In this document: piece by piece, positions 49,077 through 61,700 of the stretch | Layout of the letters: each line of letters starts with the position of its first letter | How positions within the stretch are numbered: position 1 is the first letter of the stretch | From: Chondrilla cf. caribensis | Lineage: Eukaryota > Porifera > Demospongiae > Chondrillida > Chondrillidae | NCBI GenBank assembly: GCA_964020155.1 | Contig: OZ026549.1 | Location: 4,139,219 to 4,203,218, forward strand | DNA: 64,000 nucleotides | Reading direction: 5' to 3' | Notes under the pieces: model-generated | What the model was told of the DNA's origin: nothing | Seen by the model: the letters and a program-made list of their open reading frames with translations, nothing else | Databases searched by the model: none | Program-made: the position numbers and the translations under genes

Positions 49077-49120
<44 letters not shown>

Positions 49121-49127
49121 TACGTGC

Positions 49128-49171
<44 letters not shown>
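48996..49171. repeat. TG/CG-mixed microsatellite downstream of U5
   Basis: TG tract containing a GTGC/GTGCGTGC core at 49085-49135. It sits in the same conserved flank as the tracts at 35117 and 61205. Confidence 0.96.
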
Positions 49172-49173
<2 letters not shown>

Positions 49174-49560
49174 AGGTATATGAAGTCTATTGTGGCATGT
49201 CTGAACATGGTATACAACAGTGAAGAACCAGTTAGTTCATATTTAGTGTAGTTTGAATACTTGCAGGTCATTTCAATATTCCCATCTTCCCCATCATATC
49301 TTGCAAAGCGTCATGTAAATGTACGTAGAGAGTTCTCCTGGAGTGTATTGGATACAGCGTTGTACTGACATGAAACACTCTCGTGGTGATGCAAGGGTAC
49401 AACTACATATTAAAGCAGTTAAAAGATAGCCACTCTGCTTATAAATTCCTCACATGAAATGAAGTTACCACATTGACTCCACTACAATGTACATACAATA
49501 TACAGTATGTACGTAGGTACGTATATGCCATATCATGTACATATGTACATACATGTACAT

Positions 49561-49731
49561 ATAGTGAGACCTAAGGACACATTGGGATCTTAATTTCAGT
49601 CCTCAATACAGAGATTTCCTCAATTCAGAGGTCATTTCATACACTACAGGACTATACTGGGACACAGAATGGTGTCCCTACTATAGAGGTTTCTGCAATT
49701 CAGAGGTTTGTAATAGAGAGGATCCACTGTA
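49561..49731. mobile_element. Degenerate pogo/Tigger-like MITE downstream of U5
   Basis: Ortholog in position of the element at 35727-35896, with right end GAGGATCCACTGTA. Confidence 0.68.
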
Positions 49732-50182
49732 TGTGTACAATATACTAGGTGGGTATATGTGTGTACGTGACTGTGTGTGTCATTGAGAGAGCGTGTGCAT
49801 GGACAGATGTGTGCATTTAGTGTGATTTATGTTGACAGGGGAAATGGAAGAGTAAGTGCCCTTTAATGGATCATGTGACAACAACAAATAACAAATACTT
49901 GTGTTACCCATTTATTTGTATGCTACAGTTGTGCTCCAATTCCGAAATGTGACCATTCAGCGAGGACCAATTTGGCTCAAAAAAAGTTGTCCAAGGTGTT
50001 CAAAAATGTTGTTTGTGTCAAAGAAACTCAGCCATGACCTAAATTTTGCAATATTGGGCGGGTGGGAACTTTTGAAACTGCTGTGACCCAGAAGCATTGC
50101 AATTACAAGAATACTTAAACACCTATCAGTGTGTAACTAAGTACTGAACCACATGCACTTGTATGGCTGCTCAGTGGAGAGG

Positions 50183-53103
50183 ATGATACTGGAGAGTACC
50201 TTAGTTCTTGTACTTCTTGTTAGTGGTGAGTTAGGAAGAGAGGACCATTACTACTGTAATCACTTTAATAGGCACACACACAATACAACTCACTGTGGTG
50301 TGGTGGTGTTGATATACAGAACTTTACACTATCCATACAGGTGGAGTGGGAACTACTGAAGGGGAATACTCAGGTAACAAGATATCTAGGTTTATTGGAC
50401 ATTTCAGAGAGTACACACTCTATAGAGTACATACAGCTACTGTAGGCTCTCAGAGTACACACTACAATGACTACATACAGTAGATGTCTTACAACGTGTA
50501 CTGTACACATGTGATTTTGGTTCGACATGTATGTAGGGACTCAGTCTCTTACTACTACCAATGTGGTCATTGATGGATACACAGTCAGTTCAACCCTCAA
50601 CTCTACAGCTACTCTACCACTAGGAACAACTATTATTCTAGTTTGTAGACTCAGTGGAATACCACATGGAATACAGACTAACTATCACTGGACATGTCCA
50701 AATGGAACATGTCAACGAACAGGATATGCTGGGAGGAAGATCAACAACAATATTATAGCTATCAACATAACCTCTACAAGTGATGGAGGGACATACACCT
50801 GTAATGTCACTGCTGAAGGAAGGGAAGCTAGTCAACAGTTCCGGCTGAAGGTTACTGGTCAGTGGTCGTGAGTACTACTAGTACAATGTGTACATACCCA
50901 TGGTGATACACTGTTCCACTTCATCCTGTGTACTTTAGGTGGGCAAGTTGTTCACAGTTATGGGAGACTGATATTCAATGAGAGAGTCATTACTGACAAA
51001 CAACATTTCCAACCACCAAACAATGATAGTGGAGATGGGAGGATTGAGTGTAGAGTGAGCAGTGGAGAGGCTAGGTTCTCATATTATGGACACACTGTTA
51101 CAACTAACACTAGTGGAGATATTTATCAGATCAGAAGTGGATCTACTGCTACTGTAGTCATAAGAGACAGAGTTTTCAACAATTTTATGAATTTTGAAGG
51201 GAAATGTGGTGGTATATACCACCACCTGTTCTTATCTAATGGTGAGCAGTGTATTGTGTGTGGTCAAATACTTAATACAGTAATAAGTATGCAATGCTTG
51301 ACATTATACTTGTGTACATGTAGTGTTGATTGTAATTAACAAGGCACTATGTGTACATCATTCTCATATTAGGTACTCTCCCTAACATCTTCATAACGTA
51401 TCCAAATACTAATGATACCAGTATCACTGTGAACATTGGGGGCATACCTAGTGGTATTAAAAGGGTTATTATTGGATATCACAGACTGGACCTTGGAGTA
51501 CCAGTAGTAGGAGAGTATGTGAATAATGAAAAGGAAATATCAAGAACATTCTCCTCACTAGTACCTGGTGCTAAGTACAGGATTACAGCATGGGGACTTG
51601 GTGGAAGTGATGATAGAAGAAGGAGTCAGTCACCAGCTGTGAGGGAGGTTACTACAATGGAGAAAAGTGAGTTGATGGGAACTTTACACTAAACTGTATA
51701 TACACATTACAATCAGTCAATGTGTACATTATCTGATACTATGTGTGTTGTGTACAGGTCCATCTCCTCCAAGATACCTCACTATTACTAGAGTGTTTGA
51801 TGATGGGATTGAACTAAACTGGATACCACCTAGAGAACCCAATGGAGACATACGACATTACATCATCAAATATACTACACAAGATGGACCACAACAAGAG
51901 ATCAACACTACAAACAACATCAACTACTACAACTTAACAGGAATAGAGAGAGGACAGACCTACAACAACATCACAGTGGTAGCTGTCAACTCAGCTGGAG
52001 GTGGGGGAGGAAGTTAGCCTTTAACAAGACTTGTCTTTTGTTACCATGGTAACAGGGGTGATATTTTTGGGTGGCATGTGGGATACTCAGTCCTAGGGCT
52101 GGATATCACACTGTGGCTAAGGAGTGGACTAATTAATAGTTTTCATGCATTCCATGTAGTTACTGTAACGAATATTGTTAACATATCAAGTCTGCGGAAG
52201 ATATCTAGACATACCTACTGTGATCCATCTTTGCTTCTAATTTCTGCAATATAAGGAGCTAGCTTCTTTTTGAAGCAGGGCACTTCCTGTCTAATTTGGC
52301 AGCAACATTACAGGCAACTTGCCATTCTTAAAAATTCTTCACAGCCCGCTTAGTACATGTGACTGTATGTTGAGAAATTAAAACCCAGTTACTTGGATGG
52401 AAACCTAATAGAATTACTCAATCTTGGGGGGTTGGCACCTCGATCTAGTATTCTATAATGGCTACCATCCTCGTAACTGGGTGAAAACTACTACACATAC
52501 ATAACCCAACTGTGGAGAGTACAATTGAATACAGTTGGAGGTATTGAGATGATGTCTACATACTAATTACTATAATATTGTATCTCCATCAATAGAGTCA
52601 CCTGGTACTTCAACACCACCTCATACAACCAGCACACCTACCACAGACACACCATCATCTAAAGGTACAGTACAGTGTATAGAATAAACTGTACATAACA
52701 TTGTTAACAAACTCTGTACAGGGAAACTTGTCTGTCGCATGAGACTACCCAAAGGACCAGGAATGTTGGTCTCTGTAGACAGGTGGGCCTTATATACAAG
52801 TGATCCAGACAATGGATATTCAGGAATGTTTGGGTGGTGGCCTTTATATACAGATGCAACAGTTACTGTAATTTGAATCATATCTACATCACATAGTGTG
52901 TACTTACAATACACAAACATGACTTTGATGTCTACACTGCATTCCATCACCATGTCTACACTGTACCCACTGAGATAAGACCAGGTACTGTAGTGGGTAC
53001 ACACTGTGGAGAAGGCTACCAAGTAGCAATCAATGCTGTGTGTCAGGATGACAGGACATGGAGAGTACTAGGAATGGGTATGGGAATGGGAATCGGAATA
53101 TGT

Positions 53104-53144
<41 letters not shown>

Positions 53145-53811
53145 GAAAGTGAAAGAGTGAGTGAGTACACAAGTATTACCCTTCAAAACGGAATATGAAG
53201 CTAATACAGTCACAATTACAATTAATTACCTAGGGACAATTCCCTGTCACCTACAACATCAGCAACAACTACAGCTACAACAACAATGGAGCAATAACAA
53301 ATTGCCACCCCATGACACAAGTTAATTATGTCTCTTCCACAGGGGATGTGCAGATATACAGTCACACTTTCAATTAATCACCTAGGGCTGACACCCCCTG
53401 GGCAATTAATTAACAGTGTGACTGTATTAGCTGCATATTCCATTTGGAAAGGACATAAATCATACTTCAAGAACTGAATATGAACACATAATATACTATT
53501 GTTTGTGGAAAGATGCTAGAATTGAGTACAATCTAAAGTCACTACATGTTCCTTCACTCACTACAGGTACCACATCCTACAACTGTCCTTCTACAAATAC
53601 TGCAGTCATCATAGCTCCTATACTAGTAGGTATGGTGATGCTACTAGTGGGTATTACACTACTGGTGATCGGTGTAATACTGATAGTGAAGAGGAAGAGA
53701 CACACACCCACAGTACAGTATGACAAGGAGTCCAAAGTACAAATTTATGATGAAGTGGACGACCATGTCAAGTCCACTAAAGACAATAAAATCTATGGAG
53801 AATATATATAA
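50183..53811 (+). CDS. U6: compact Ig-FN3-FN3 receptor, short tail
   Basis: Exons: signal 50183-50225 (MILESTLVLVLLVS), micro-exon 50341-50373, Ig 50537-50857, two-Cys domain 50939-51241, FN3 51373-51666, FN3 from 51758, stalk 52596-52664, TM plus tail 53567-53811. The intron before FN3-1 is only about 130 bp, the shortest in the array. FN3-1 (TLPNIFITYPNTNDTS) is nearly identical to U4. The second FN3 frame stops at a TAG ending 52017. Using the phase-1 donor at 52000/52001 gives a 516-aa membrane protein; without it the product would be a soluble Ig-FN3 protein. Sushi exons are absent apart from a fragment near 52950-53070. The tail ends DNKIYGEYI, with no ITAM-like pair. Confidence 0.72.
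52030..52494. mobile_element. Shared insertion in FN3-2 exon of U6
   Basis: Same insertion as at 38871-39336, nearly identical in sequence, following the same in-frame TAG. Confidence 0.7.
53104..53142. repeat. (TG)n microsatellite in U6
   Basis: Short TG run at the place of the longer tract in U4 (39925). It is preceded by GGAATG units. Confidence 0.93.
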
Positions 53812-54029
53812 TATATTGCAATCAAGTGATACTTGTTTGGAGAACAGGACATCAACTGGAAGGATTCCTGATTGAGTGCCCAGTAATATCATGATATTCA
53901 ATTAATTAGTAGTTGACAATAATGATTAGTGTGTATTGTAATAATATGTGACAAGTGTGCTAAGCTGATTCTAAAGAGTGTGTACCTGAATATTAATAAT
54001 TGTGTGAAGTGGAAATATAGTTGTTTCCA

Positions 54030-55330
54030 GTGAAAAACGTTGTTGACGCAGTGTTGTCCCAACATAAAGCACTTCAAGAATACAACAGAATCTTCAAGCA
54101 GTTGAAGACTACGTAGGGTCAATAACTACATTTGGTTACACGAATCATAATTAATGCATTGAATGTGCTACAACACACACAAAGTAACAATAGTTGATAA
54201 TTGAAGATGGTGTGGATACTCATACTATAACGTTTCCTACTACATTCCTATACTATGGATGTAAACATACATACTCGATCAGTGGAGGAGATGAAACTGA
54301 TTTTGGTATTACTAAACCACAGGTACTTGTATGGCCACTCAGACTAAACTAACCCTCAACTCACTCACTCCATACAACTACTGTAGGCTCTCAATATACG
54401 TATGTGCTTGTCACTTACGTAATTGCATGCTATGGTTGTGCCCCAGTTCCAGAGATAGGAAGATTTAGTGAGGACTGATTTCAATCAGCAAACAATTTCA
54501 TGTCATAGTAACAGCAATACGCATGTCACCAAAGACTATATGAGCCCCCACTAGTAAACACTATAATGACTACATACAGTGGGTGTCTTACAACGTAACT
54601 AGCACTGGACATATAACGTTTTCCCTCACTGTGAGATTGTAGACGACGTTGTTCTTCATCGTTATAAAATATAATAACACGAGAAAAAGGCCATCTACTC
54701 ATGCGCCTAACACGATTTTTGAGAAACGACCTTCCTAGCAGCCATTTAATGTGACGTTTCTATAGTTATTATGCAAGGTGTTATGACGTAATAGCCATCG
54801 CTTCGAGCATTGCAAGGTTCCTGGAGATCGTCTGCGACCCACGTTAACTTGGAAGATACTCACAGGTATGTATCTAAATTTTGTACTGGGATGAATAGTG
54901 CGCGTGGGTTTTTAAGGTAATCCGCTCGTGAACCTTTCGCGTGATTGGGATATTGTTTAGATGGTCCATGTTATAGGCGCTTTTTGGCCTGATCCAATAT
55001 GTTTTTCTAGCGCATGAGTTTAACTTCACCTAATGCAAGTGGATATAATGTTTGATTGTATCCTGATAGCATTTCAACATCACATAGTCACATAAAACAT
55101 GTCGTTTCTCGAGAAGTTTGTCGCCTGAACGATATTATTGCGCAATCGAATCTCCGTGAGTCGTGACGTAGGTGATAATTATGTTACACACCAACCATTA
55201 AACACCCGAAATCTCCTAAGTATGTATGTACGTTATAACTACCCTGTGTGACTCCGGTACAAATGTACATACAATATACAGTATGTATGTACGTATATGT
55301 CATATCATGCACATATGTAGATACATGTAT
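54030..55330. other. Spacer between U6 and U7 with receptor scraps and foreign DNA
   Basis: 54290-54390 contains broken pieces of a receptor 5' end (TACTAAACCACAGGTACTTG, ACAACTACTGTAGGCTCTCA). About 54600-55190 has a different, more CG-containing composition without homologs in the other spacers, and inverted motifs GAGAAACGAC / GTCGTTTCTC near 54730 and 55102. I take it as an insertion of unknown type. No coding signal. Confidence 0.5.
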
Positions 55331-55333
55331 GTA

Positions 55334-55490
55334 TAGCGAGGCCTTTCTATAAAGGACACTTGGGATCAGAGATTTCCTCAATTCAGAGGTCATTTTCATA
55401 CACTACAATACTACACTAGGACACAGAATGGTGTCCCTACTATAGAGGTCTCTGCAATTCATAGGTTTGTAATAGAGAGGCTCCACCCTA
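55334..55490. mobile_element. Pogo/Tigger-like MITE upstream of U7
   Basis: Left end TAGCGAGGCCTTTCTATAAA then GGACAC is closer to the element at 8477-8679 than the other two array copies are. The right end CTCCACCCTA is decayed. Confidence 0.65.
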
Positions 55491-55506
55491 TGTGTACAAT
55501 ATACTA

Positions 55507-55988
55507 TACCCTGTTCACGTTGAGAAGACGCGGAAGTAAAATTATGCATGACGTACAAAAGTGCATTATGCAATGCTGAACCGCATCATGTGTAAAATGA
55601 ACCAATAAGATTCGGTCTGCGATAAAGTTCTTTCTCTACAATTCGTCGCTCCGTTTTGTTTGTTTCATCCTTTTATTTGTTGATTTCTGCAGTGCCTGGA
55701 TGAGAAAAGCGATTGAATAGCACGGCAAAGAACATCATTTGCGGAGTACACAATTATTCATATTCGAAGCAGTGCCTGATGACTGCGTAAATTTTGCGCA
55801 AGCTACATCCACAACTTTCCTATGCTGATGTATGGGAGAGCTGGTTCACATGTTTCCTGACCTCTTAGAGCCTTATGGTGCATATTGCCGAGTCCGGAAA
55901 GAGGAGAGGAAATTGATGACGCTTTAACCATATTCATAGGCCAAAGTATGCACGAGTTATTCACGCAAATCTAGAGGTCAACAGGGTA
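55507..55988. mobile_element. 482-bp TIR element with TA duplication upstream of U7
   Basis: Termini TACCCTGTTCAC and inverted TACCCTGTTGAC, flanked by TA (55505-55506 and 55989-55990). The matching place downstream of U3 and U5 reads AATATACTAGGTGGG without interruption, so the empty site is known. Non-coding. Confidence 0.88.
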
Positions 55989-56410
55989 TAGGTGGGTATA
56001 TGTGTTTACGTGACTGTGTGTGTCATTGAGAGAGCGAGTACATGGACAGACGTGTGCATTTAGTGTGATTTATGTTGACAGGGGAAATGGAAGAGTAAGT
56101 GCCCTTTAATGGATCATGCGACAACAACAAATAACAAATACTTGTGTTACATTTGCATGCTACAGTTGTGCTCCAATGTGATGATTCAGTGAGAACCAAT
56201 TTGGCTCAAAAAAGTTGTCCAATGTGTCCCAAAATGTTGTTTGTGTCCAAAGAAACTCAACTATGATCTAACTTTCACAATATTGGGGGGTGGGAACTTT
56301 TGAAACTGCTGTGACCCAGAAGCATTGCAATTACAATAATACTCAAACACCTATCAGTGTGTAACTAAGTACTGAACCACATGCACTTGTATGGCTGTTC
56401 AGTGGAGAAG

Positions 56411-59400
56411 ATGATATTGGAGAGTGCCTTAGTTCTTGTACTTCTTGTTAGTGGTGAGTTAGGAAGAGAGGATCATTACTACTGTACACCAATATCACTT
56501 TAATAGGCACACACAATACCACTCACTGTGGTGTGGTGGTGTTGATATACAGAACTTCACACTATCCATACAGGTGGAGTGGGAACTACTGAAGGGGAAT
56601 ACTCAGGTAACAAGATATCTAGCTTTACTGGACATTTCAGAGAGTACACACTCTATAGAGTACATACAACTACTGGAGGCTCTCAGAGTACACACTACAA
56701 TGACTACATACAGTGGAAGTCTTACAGTGTGTACTGTACACGTGCTTTTGGTTCTACATGTATGTAGGGACTCAGTCTCTTACTACTACCAATGTGGTCA
56801 TTGATGGATACACAGTCAATTCAATCCTCAACTCTACAGCTACTCTACCACTAGGAACAACTGTTATTCTAGATTGTAGACTCAGTGGAATACCACATGG
56901 AATACAGACTAACTATCAATGGACATGTCCAAATGGACCGTGTCAACAAACAGGATATGATGGGAGAAAGATCAACAACAATGTTCTAGCTATCAACATA
57001 ACCTCTACAAGTGATGGAGGGACATACACCTGTAATGTCACTGCTGAAGGAAGGGAAACTAGTCAACAGTTCCAGCTGAATGTTACTGGTCAGTGGTCGT
57101 GAGTACTACTAGTGTAGTGTGTACATACCCATGGTGATATGCTGTTCTACTTCATCCTGTGTACTTTAGGTGGGCAAGTTGTTCACAGTTATGGGAGACT
57201 GATATTCAATGAGAGAGTAATCACTGACAAACAACAACTCCAACCACCAAACAATGATAGTGGAGATGGGAGGATTGAGTGTAGAGTGAGCAGCGGAGGG
57301 GCTGGGTTCTCATATTATGGACTCACTGTTACAACTAACACTAGTGAGGATGTTCATAAGATCCAAAGTGGATCTACTGCTACTGTAGTCATAAGAGATA
57401 GAGCTTTCAACAATTTTGTGAATTTTGAAGGCCATTGTGGTGGTATATACCACTACCTGTTCTTATCTAATGGTGAGCAGTGCATTGTGTACAAATACCC
57501 AATACAGTAATAAGTATGCAATACTTGATATTTTATTTGTGTACATGTTGTATTGATCGTAATTAACAACTTGAAGGCACTACGTGTTTAACTCGTGTAT
57601 GTAAAGGGATAAGATCCTACTTCCATTCTTTCAAATATTCTTTGTCCTTGTATTATGAGTGACTCCTAAGCCTTTCTAAATGTGTCAATTCCAAGGATAA
57701 GTACAGTGCTGGAATATTTTAATCAAATCATTAAAAATCGTGTTTTACCATGTAAGGAGAAACCCATGTGAAAATCTTACATCTTTTATGTGGAGAAAGT
57801 TTGAGAACAACCAGACATACAGTTCATTGTGGAATTATCGCTGGAAGACCAGATGAGGACTAGATGATAGAGTGCGCTCGAGAAAACCAGTACATATGTA
57901 TCAGTAGAATCAATACATATCTAGATGAAACCGACATACAGATGACTAAATATGTGCCTATTTTCTTGTTTTCTTTCTTTTGTCAAAGAATGACTTCTTC
58001 TAAGTATAAATCAAGACGCAAACCGTGTACTGTAAATAGTTGTTATAAAATAGTGCACATAAAACAATAGTGTATGTAGTGTAAATGTGTGTCCTATTAG
58101 TGCATGTAAAGAATAACACAGGTGTACACTCATGTACACATGTATACATGAGTGTACACCTGTGTTATTCTTTACAAATTCATACTTTGTCAAACTCATA
58201 TTTGTGCACTAAGTCTTTTAATCACAATCCAATACTGTGCTATAATAACCATACATGTACGTATGTGCATATGTACGTAGGTACCCCCCTCCCCTGTGTC
58301 ATGAGAACTGCTGAATAACAACACACAAATATGACTACAATATCATGTGTACATCATTCTCATATTAGGTACTCTCTCTAATGTCTCAATAACTATAACA
58401 CGGAGTAGTTATACCAGGATCACTACGTACATTGATACATCTAGTGGTAGTGGTTTTGATAGGGTTATCATTGGATATCACAGACTGGACCTTGGAATAC
58501 CAGTAGTGGGAGAGTATGGAAATGCTGATTTTCGCTACATATTGAACTCACTAGTACCTGGTGCTAAGTACAGGATTACAGCATGGGGACTTGGTGGAGG
58601 TGGTGATAGAAGAAGTAGTCAGTCACCAGCTGTGAGGGAGGTTACTACGATGGACCAAAGTGAGTTGATGGGAACTTTACACTAAACACTACTATACACA
58701 CATTACAATCAGTCAATGTGTACATTATCTGATACTATGTGTGTTGTGTACAGGTCCATCTCCTCCAAGATACCTCACTATTACTAGAGTGTTTGATGAT
58801 GGGATTGAACTAAACTGGATACCACCTAGAGAACCCAATGGATACATACGACATTACATCATCAAATACACTACACAAGATGGACCACAACAAAAGATCA
58901 ACACTACAAACAACATCAACTACTACAACTTAACAGGAATAGAGAGAGGACAGACCTACAACATCACAGTGGTAGCTGTCAACTCAGCTGGAGGTGGGGG
59001 AGGAAGTCAACCTATAACAAGTTATGCACATAACTCAACAGTGGAAAGTACAAGTGAGTTAGAGTTGGAGGTATTGAGAATTATGTCTGAATATCAATTA
59101 CTATAATATTGTATCAATATCAATAGAGTCACCTGGTACTTCAACACCACCTTATACAACCAGCACACCTACCACAGACGCACCATCATCTAAAGGTACG
59201 GTACAGTTTATAGAATAAATTGTACATAACATTGCTAACAAACTTCACTCGCTTTCTCACTACACACTATACAATACGAAAGTGTAACACTTTACAAACA
59301 TGTACACACCAATCACTGAACACATCTCACACTATACAAACATGTACATACTAACCACCTAACACACCTCACACTATACAAACATGTACATACTAACCAT

Positions 59401-60604
59401 CTAACACACCTCACACTATACAAACATGTACATACTAACCACCTAACACATTTCACACTATACAAACATGTACATACTAACCACCTAACACATTTCACAC
59501 TATACAAACATGTACATACTAACCACCTAACACATTTCACACTATACAAACATGTACATACTAACCACCTAACACACCTCACACTATACAAACATGTACA
59601 TATTAACCACCTAACACATCTCACACTATACAAACATGTACATACTAACCACCTAACACATCTCTCACTATACAAACATGTACATACTAACCATCTAACA
59701 CACCTCACACTATACAAACATGTACATACTAACCACCTAACACATTTCACACTATACAAACATGTACATACTAACCACCTAACACATTTCACACTATACA
59801 AACATGTACATACTAACCACCTAACACATTTCACACTATACAAACATGTACATACTAACCACCTAACACACCTCACACTATACAAACATGTACATACTAA
59901 CCACCTAACACATCTCACACTATACAAACATGTACATACTAACCACCTAACACATCTCTCACTATAGAAACATGTTCAGCATCAAACTTGACTGCTATAT
60001 CTGATGACATAGCCTACACTGTACCCACTGAGATAAGACCAGGTACTGTAGTGGGTACACACTGTGGAGAAGGCTACCAAGTAGCTATCAATGCTGTGTG
60101 TCAGGATGACAGGACATGGAGAGTACAGGGACAATGTGTCCAGAGTGAGTTTGGGAATGGGAATGGGAATGTGTGTGGATTGAAAGTGAAAGAATGAGTG
60201 TGTACATAATCGCCAGTTCAAAAATTGAAAACGAACACACAATAAACTATTGTTTGTGGAAAGATGCTAGAATTGTGTACAATCTGAAGTCACTACATGT
60301 CCTCACACTCACTACAGGTACCACATCCTGCAACTGTCCTTCTACAAATACTGCAGTCATCATAGCTCCTATACTAGTAGGTATGGTAATGCTACTAGTG
60401 GGTATTACACTACTGGTGGTCAACGTAATACTGATAGTGAAGAGGAAGAGACACACACCCACAGTACAGTATAACAAGGAGTCCAAAGTACAGATTTATG
60501 ATGAAGTGGACGATTACGTCAAGTCCACTAAAAATACTAAAGTCTATGAAGAATTGGATGTCTACAAGACAGACGACACCAAGCAATATGCTGCAATCAA
60601 GTGA
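56411..60604 (+). CDS. U7: Ig-FN3-FN3-sushi receptor with ITAM-like tail
   Basis: Exons: signal 56411-56453 (MILESALVLVLLVS), micro-exon 56574-56606, Ig 56768-57088, two-Cys domain 57170-57472, FN3 58369-58659, FN3 58754-59053, stalk 59127-59195, sushi 59980-60144, TM plus tail 60318-60604. All joins are phase 1; 603 aa, no internal stop. The Ig has CRLSG, the W in QWTCPNGPC and DGGTYTC. The sushi is the three-Cys form (THCGEGYQV, AVCQDD, GQCVQ), lacking the first Cys. The first sushi exon of U1/U3 is absent and a 42-bp minisatellite fills that intron. FN3-1 is the most diverged in the array. The tail contains YDEV, YEEL at 60545 and YAAI at 60587, ten residues apart, as in U3. Type I surface receptor with probable SH2-dependent signalling. 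Confidence 0.83.
58106..58175. repeat. Perfect 31-bp-arm palindrome in U7 intron
   Basis: Arms 58106-58136 and 58145-58175 are exact reverse complements around an eight-base loop. Related, shorter palindromes are in U2 and U4 at the same intron position. Confidence 0.92.
59289..59973. repeat. 42-bp minisatellite, about 16 copies, in U7
   Basis: Unit CTATACAAACATGTACATAC plus TAACCACCTAACACACCTCA, very homogeneous. It ends immediately before the sushi exon acceptor at 59979. The period is divisible by three, which creates a long repetitive open frame on the minus strand that I do not accept as a gene. Confidence 0.97.
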
Positions 60605-61204
60605 TACTTGTTTGGAGAACAGGACATCAACTGGAAGGACTCCTGATTGAATGCCCATGCATTAATAATATTAACAATTATATTAATTTAATATCATGAT
60701 ATTCAATTAAATAGTTGTTGACAATAATGATTAGAATGCATTGTAATAATATGTGACAAGTATGCTAAGCTGATACGAAAGATTGTGTACCTGAGCATTA
60801 ATAATTGCGTGAAGTGGAAATATACTTGTTTCTCAAAAAATACACACTATGTACTACACATACACACATAGTGTTTGGTATAATATGGTATGAGGTACAA
60901 TATAGCAGCCTTCATGTCACTGGATGAAACTAGGACATTGTAGATAGAAACCAGGAACATCAGTACATGGGAGGGTCGGCCATTTTATTAGTGATGTCGC
61001 AATGTGCGACACCATGCAGACATCAAGGGAAGGAGGAACCAGTACTTGTCACATCATGAAGTGAGCAACACTGGTGAATAAATGATACATTTGAGGGATC
61101 CACAACGTTGACAATGTGTTCGCTCACCAACTAACTGTAAATGGAGAACGTCGTGGATGGACAGTCATACCAACTACAATCAGCACCAAATGGGGTAAAT
61201 TATG

Positions 61205-61383
<179 letters not shown>

Positions 61384-61700
61384 ATGGAGTCTACTGTGGC
61401 ATACCCAAATATGGTATACAACAGTGAAGAATCAGTTAGTTCGTATTTAGTGTGGTTTGAATACTTGAAGATCATTTCAATATTCCCATCTTTCCCATCA
61501 TATCTTACAATGTGTCATGTAAATAATATTATGTGTAGAGTTCTCCTAGAGTATATTGGATACAGCGTTGTACTGAAATGAAACACTCTCGTGGTGATGC
61601 AAGCTAGGGTACAACTACATATTGAAGCAGTTAAAAGATAGCCACTCTGCTTATAAATTTCTCACATGAAATGTAGTTACCACATTGACTCAACTACAAT

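Noticed and set aside
59313..59927. 204-residue minus-strand frame made of 14-residue Cys-rich repeats
   Set aside because: It is the reverse reading of the 42-bp minisatellite; the period is divisible by three, so any stop-free frame repeats.
59289..59973. Resemblance of the regular repeat to a CRISPR array
   Set aside because: Copies are contiguous without unique spacers, and the DNA is eukaryotic with spliced genes.
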